DNA of 7,388 bases from Methanosarcina sp. UBA293. GTDB taxonomy: Archaea; Halobacteriota; Methanosarcinia; Methanosarcinales; Methanosarcinaceae. The notes beneath the pieces were generated by a model. The model did not search any database. It worked only from the letters and a program-made list of their open reading frames with translations, and was not told the origin of the DNA. Below, in pieces: positions 6,377 to 7,388 of this stretch. The position numbers and the translations under genes were made by a program. Each line of letters begins with the position of its first letter. Positions within the stretch are counted from its first letter, which is position 1. The stretch lies in contig DALS01000047.1 in NCBI GenBank assembly GCA_002499445.1, positions 1 through 7,388 on the forward strand, given 5' to 3'.

Positions 6377-6435
6377 AGTAAGCGGTTTCTTTGGAAAAGC
6401 TTCGCAAGAAGCCTATCCCATTCATATTATTTAAA

Positions 6436-6515
6436 ATAAGTAATTCACATACCAATATAAGTAATTCACATACCAATAATTCACATACCAATAATTCACA
6501 TACCAATAATTCACA
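6436..6515. repeat. Nested 21-bp and 15-bp tandem repeat
   Basis: Two perfect 21-bp units (6436-6456, 6457-6477) each end in AATTCACATACCAAT. They are followed by two further perfect copies of that 15-mer (6478-6492, 6493-6507) and a partial one, AATTCACA, at 6508-6515. All periods are multiples of three and the plus frame is open across them, spelling ISNSHTN ISNSHTN NSHTN NSHTN NS. There are no unique spacers, so this is not a CRISPR array. Confidence 0.95.
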
Positions 6516-6537
6516 AGCAAGACAACGGGTGAATAAA

Positions 6538-6627
6538 ATGTTAAAACAAATAAAAAAATATTTACTGTTTTGCTGGCAGTCAATTGCTAGTAGAATTAAT
6601 AGTATCCTTTCATTTGCATTCGGTTAA
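6538..6627 (+). CDS. 29-aa basic, hydrophobic small peptide
   Basis: ATG 6538-6540 has GGTGA (6528-6532) at a 5-nt spacing, a good archaeal ribosome site. The product is MLKQIKKYLLFCWQSIASRI followed by NSILSFAFG, with a basic N-terminus and a hydrophobic, amphipathic remainder with one Cys and one Trp, of the sort that inserts in membranes (small membrane or toxin-like peptide). It lies right after the tandem repeat, and the same frame is open back to TTG 6391, so a 78-aa form containing the NSHTN repeats is possible. I prefer the ATG because of the ribosome site. No family is recognised. Confidence 0.45.
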   Translation: MLKQIKKYLLFCWQSIASRINSILSFAFG

Positions 6628-6787
6628 GGAATCTGTTAACGTTAAAATGACTACTGCGATTATATATAGAACTTACGCACTTGAAGCACAAAACAATAGC
6701 AGTAAACCCATAATTTTTTAAAATTAAAATTTTAACTATAAAGTTTGCTGTACTTGAATTTTATATAAATTAAAGGGGTAATTAAAC

Positions 6788-7015
6788 ATGTTTAAAGAAC
6801 ATTCAACAGGAATACATCCAATAATGCATGCTGAACCGATGTCTGAGATTTGGGAATTTTTGACTGAAGAACAGAAAAAGAAAGTTGCAGTAATGAAGAT
6901 GGATATGAAAATACAATGGATGGAAACAAAAATAAATGATATGGAAAAGATGATCGAGCTAAAGAAAAAGGCTATAGTTAACATCCGAATGGTTCAAGAA
7001 ATGATAAATAATTAG
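6788..7015 (+). CDS. 75-aa Met-rich helical protein of unknown function
   Basis: The start ATG 6788 follows GGGG (6775-6778) at 9 nt. TATA-like sequences at 6737-6744 (CTATAAAG) and 6659-6668 (ATTATATATA) could drive it. After a His/Met N-terminus (H5, H10, M13, H14, M18), the segment PMSEIWEFLTEEQKKK (17-32) leads into a long charged helix (about 26-75) with heptad-like hydrophobics, likely a coiled coil. Eleven of 75 residues are Met. There is no signal peptide or membrane span. The stop is TAG (7013-7015). If the cell decodes UAG as pyrrolysine, only NKRF would be added before a TAA at 7028-7030, so either outcome gives nearly the same protein. I do not recognise the family with certainty. 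Context suggests a locus of small lineage-specific genes. Confidence 0.75.
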   Translation: MFKEHSTGIHPIMHAEPMSEIWEFLTEEQKKKVAVMKMDMKIQWMETKINDMEKMIELKKKAIVNIRMVQEMINN

Positions 7016-7072
7016 AATAAACGATTCTAAATTATTGTGGAAAGAATAAACGGTTCTAAATTATTGTGGAAA
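7015..7072. repeat. 29-bp tandem duplication after the 75-aa gene
   Basis: Units at 7015-7043 and 7044-7072 agree at 28 of 29 bases (A at 7024, G at 7053). Each opens GAATAAACG and closes TTATTGTGGAAA. The first base of unit one is the last base of the TAG stop, so the duplication abuts the coding end exactly. It may alter the 3' UTR. Confidence 0.96.
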
Positions 7073-7120
7073 TCGGTGTAATTTCTCATGATTCCTCACT
7101 TAACCGAAGACGCATGAATG

Positions 7121-7130
7121 TTTATATAAT
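7121..7130 (+). promoter_or_regulatory. Archaeal TATA box
   Basis: TTTATATAAT matches the archaeal TATA consensus. Transcription would begin near 7150-7155, just before the ATG at 7162-7164 of the ORF that runs off the window, so the transcript would have a very short leader, and no ribosome site is visible there. Confidence 0.55.
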
Positions 7131-7161
7131 TTTTGTTTCGCGTTAACGGCCAATGATTAAA

Positions 7162-7388
7162 ATGAACCTATTGATTATTTAACAGAAGATACAATTAGAC
7201 AAAACGAAGAAAAACTCAAATATATTAGAGAGTATATGTCTATTTTATTTACCATCCATAGTAAAAATATAGAACATATACGAAAACTATATAATCCTCT
7301 TGTGTTTATGTAGAACTCCAATAATTATGTTTATTTCTATTCAAACTTAATACAAGACAACAAAATTTTCGTGATAACGGGGAGTGAT
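7162..7388 (+). pseudogene. Partial ORF with in-frame TAG and a start-proximal frameshift, cut by the window edge
   Basis: From 7161 a frame reads PIDYLTEDTIRQNEEKLKY, IREYMSILFTIHSKNIEHIR and KLYNPLVFM, then TAG at 7311-7313, and continues open as NSNNYVYFYSNLIQDNKIF and VITGSD to the end of the window. Composition is protein-like on both sides of the TAG. The only nearby ATG (7162-7164) is in another frame and needs one extra base right after it to join; otherwise the first ATG in frame is about 25 codons in. This is most simply a decaying gene. UAG decoded as pyrrolysine is a less likely alternative. The family is not recognised. Confidence 0.5.

Noticed and set aside
6309..6506. Minus-strand ORF of VCELL repeats
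   Set aside because: It is the antisense reading of the tandem repeat, with no ribosome site or other coding sign.
6436..6515. CRISPR-like direct repeats
   Set aside because: The units are 15-21 bp, contiguous and without unique spacers; it is a simple tandem repeat.
6647..6721. 24-aa plus ORF starting MTTAIIYRTYALEAQ
   Set aside because: It has no ribosome site at a usable distance and no other support.
6736..6984. Minus-strand hydrophobic 82-aa ORF opposite the Met-rich gene
   Set aside because: It is the complement of a Lys/Met-rich helix, which automatically gives a Phe/Ile/Ser-rich reading; the plus gene has the ribosome site.

Overview
The window looks like part of a methanogenic archaeon close to Methanosarcina. 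This is inferred from protein style, not from a database search. Supporting signs are long AT-rich spacers, Shine-Dalgarno sites of the GGAG/GGTGA type, TATA boxes such as TTTATATAAT, many short mobile-element relics, and cell-envelope sugar genes. No rRNA, tRNA or CRISPR array was seen.

Left half (1-4692), minus strand, read right to left: a remnant of a sugar-polymer locus, probably for a mannose-containing glycan. It holds (i) a 794-aa fusion of a GT4 glycosyltransferase and a C-terminal alpha/alpha-barrel-like domain, started by TTG behind a strong ribosome site; (ii) 11 nt later, a GH130 mannoside phosphorylase/hydrolase-like enzyme; (iii) the C-terminal half of a second GT4 glycosyltransferase, wrecked by stops, frameshifts and a 19-bp duplication; (iv) a 118-aa cupin of the mannose-6-phosphate isomerase type II / GDP-mannose pyrophosphorylase C-terminal type. 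The present ATG of the cupin appears to have been made in-frame by another 19-bp tandem duplication. The intact GT4 and GH130 genes are almost certainly co-transcribed.

Middle (4693-6283): about 1.6 kb with no intact gene. It holds a 122-bp MITE with IS6-like ends and a perfect 8-bp target duplication just upstream of the sugar operon, a second inverted-repeat structure, a frameshifted gene relic on the minus strand (5212-5417), a cluster of strong hairpins (5649-5886), and a doubtful minus-strand ORF that ends in one of those hairpins.

Right end (6284-7388), plus strand: a run of very small genes. These are a 30-aa Lys/Glu-rich peptide with an excellent ribosome site, a 29-aa hydrophobic basic peptide preceded by an in-phase 21/15-bp tandem repeat, and a 75-aa Met-rich helical protein ending in TAG. 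A consensus TATA box then precedes a damaged or unusual ORF that runs off the window and carries an in-frame TAG.

The most notable themes are the repeated short tandem duplications (13, 15/21, 19, 19 and 29 bp), two of which disrupt or create reading frames; the non-autonomous elements; the GT4-barrel plus GH130 pair; and the small-protein cluster, including UAG codons that in this lineage could in principle encode pyrrolysine.
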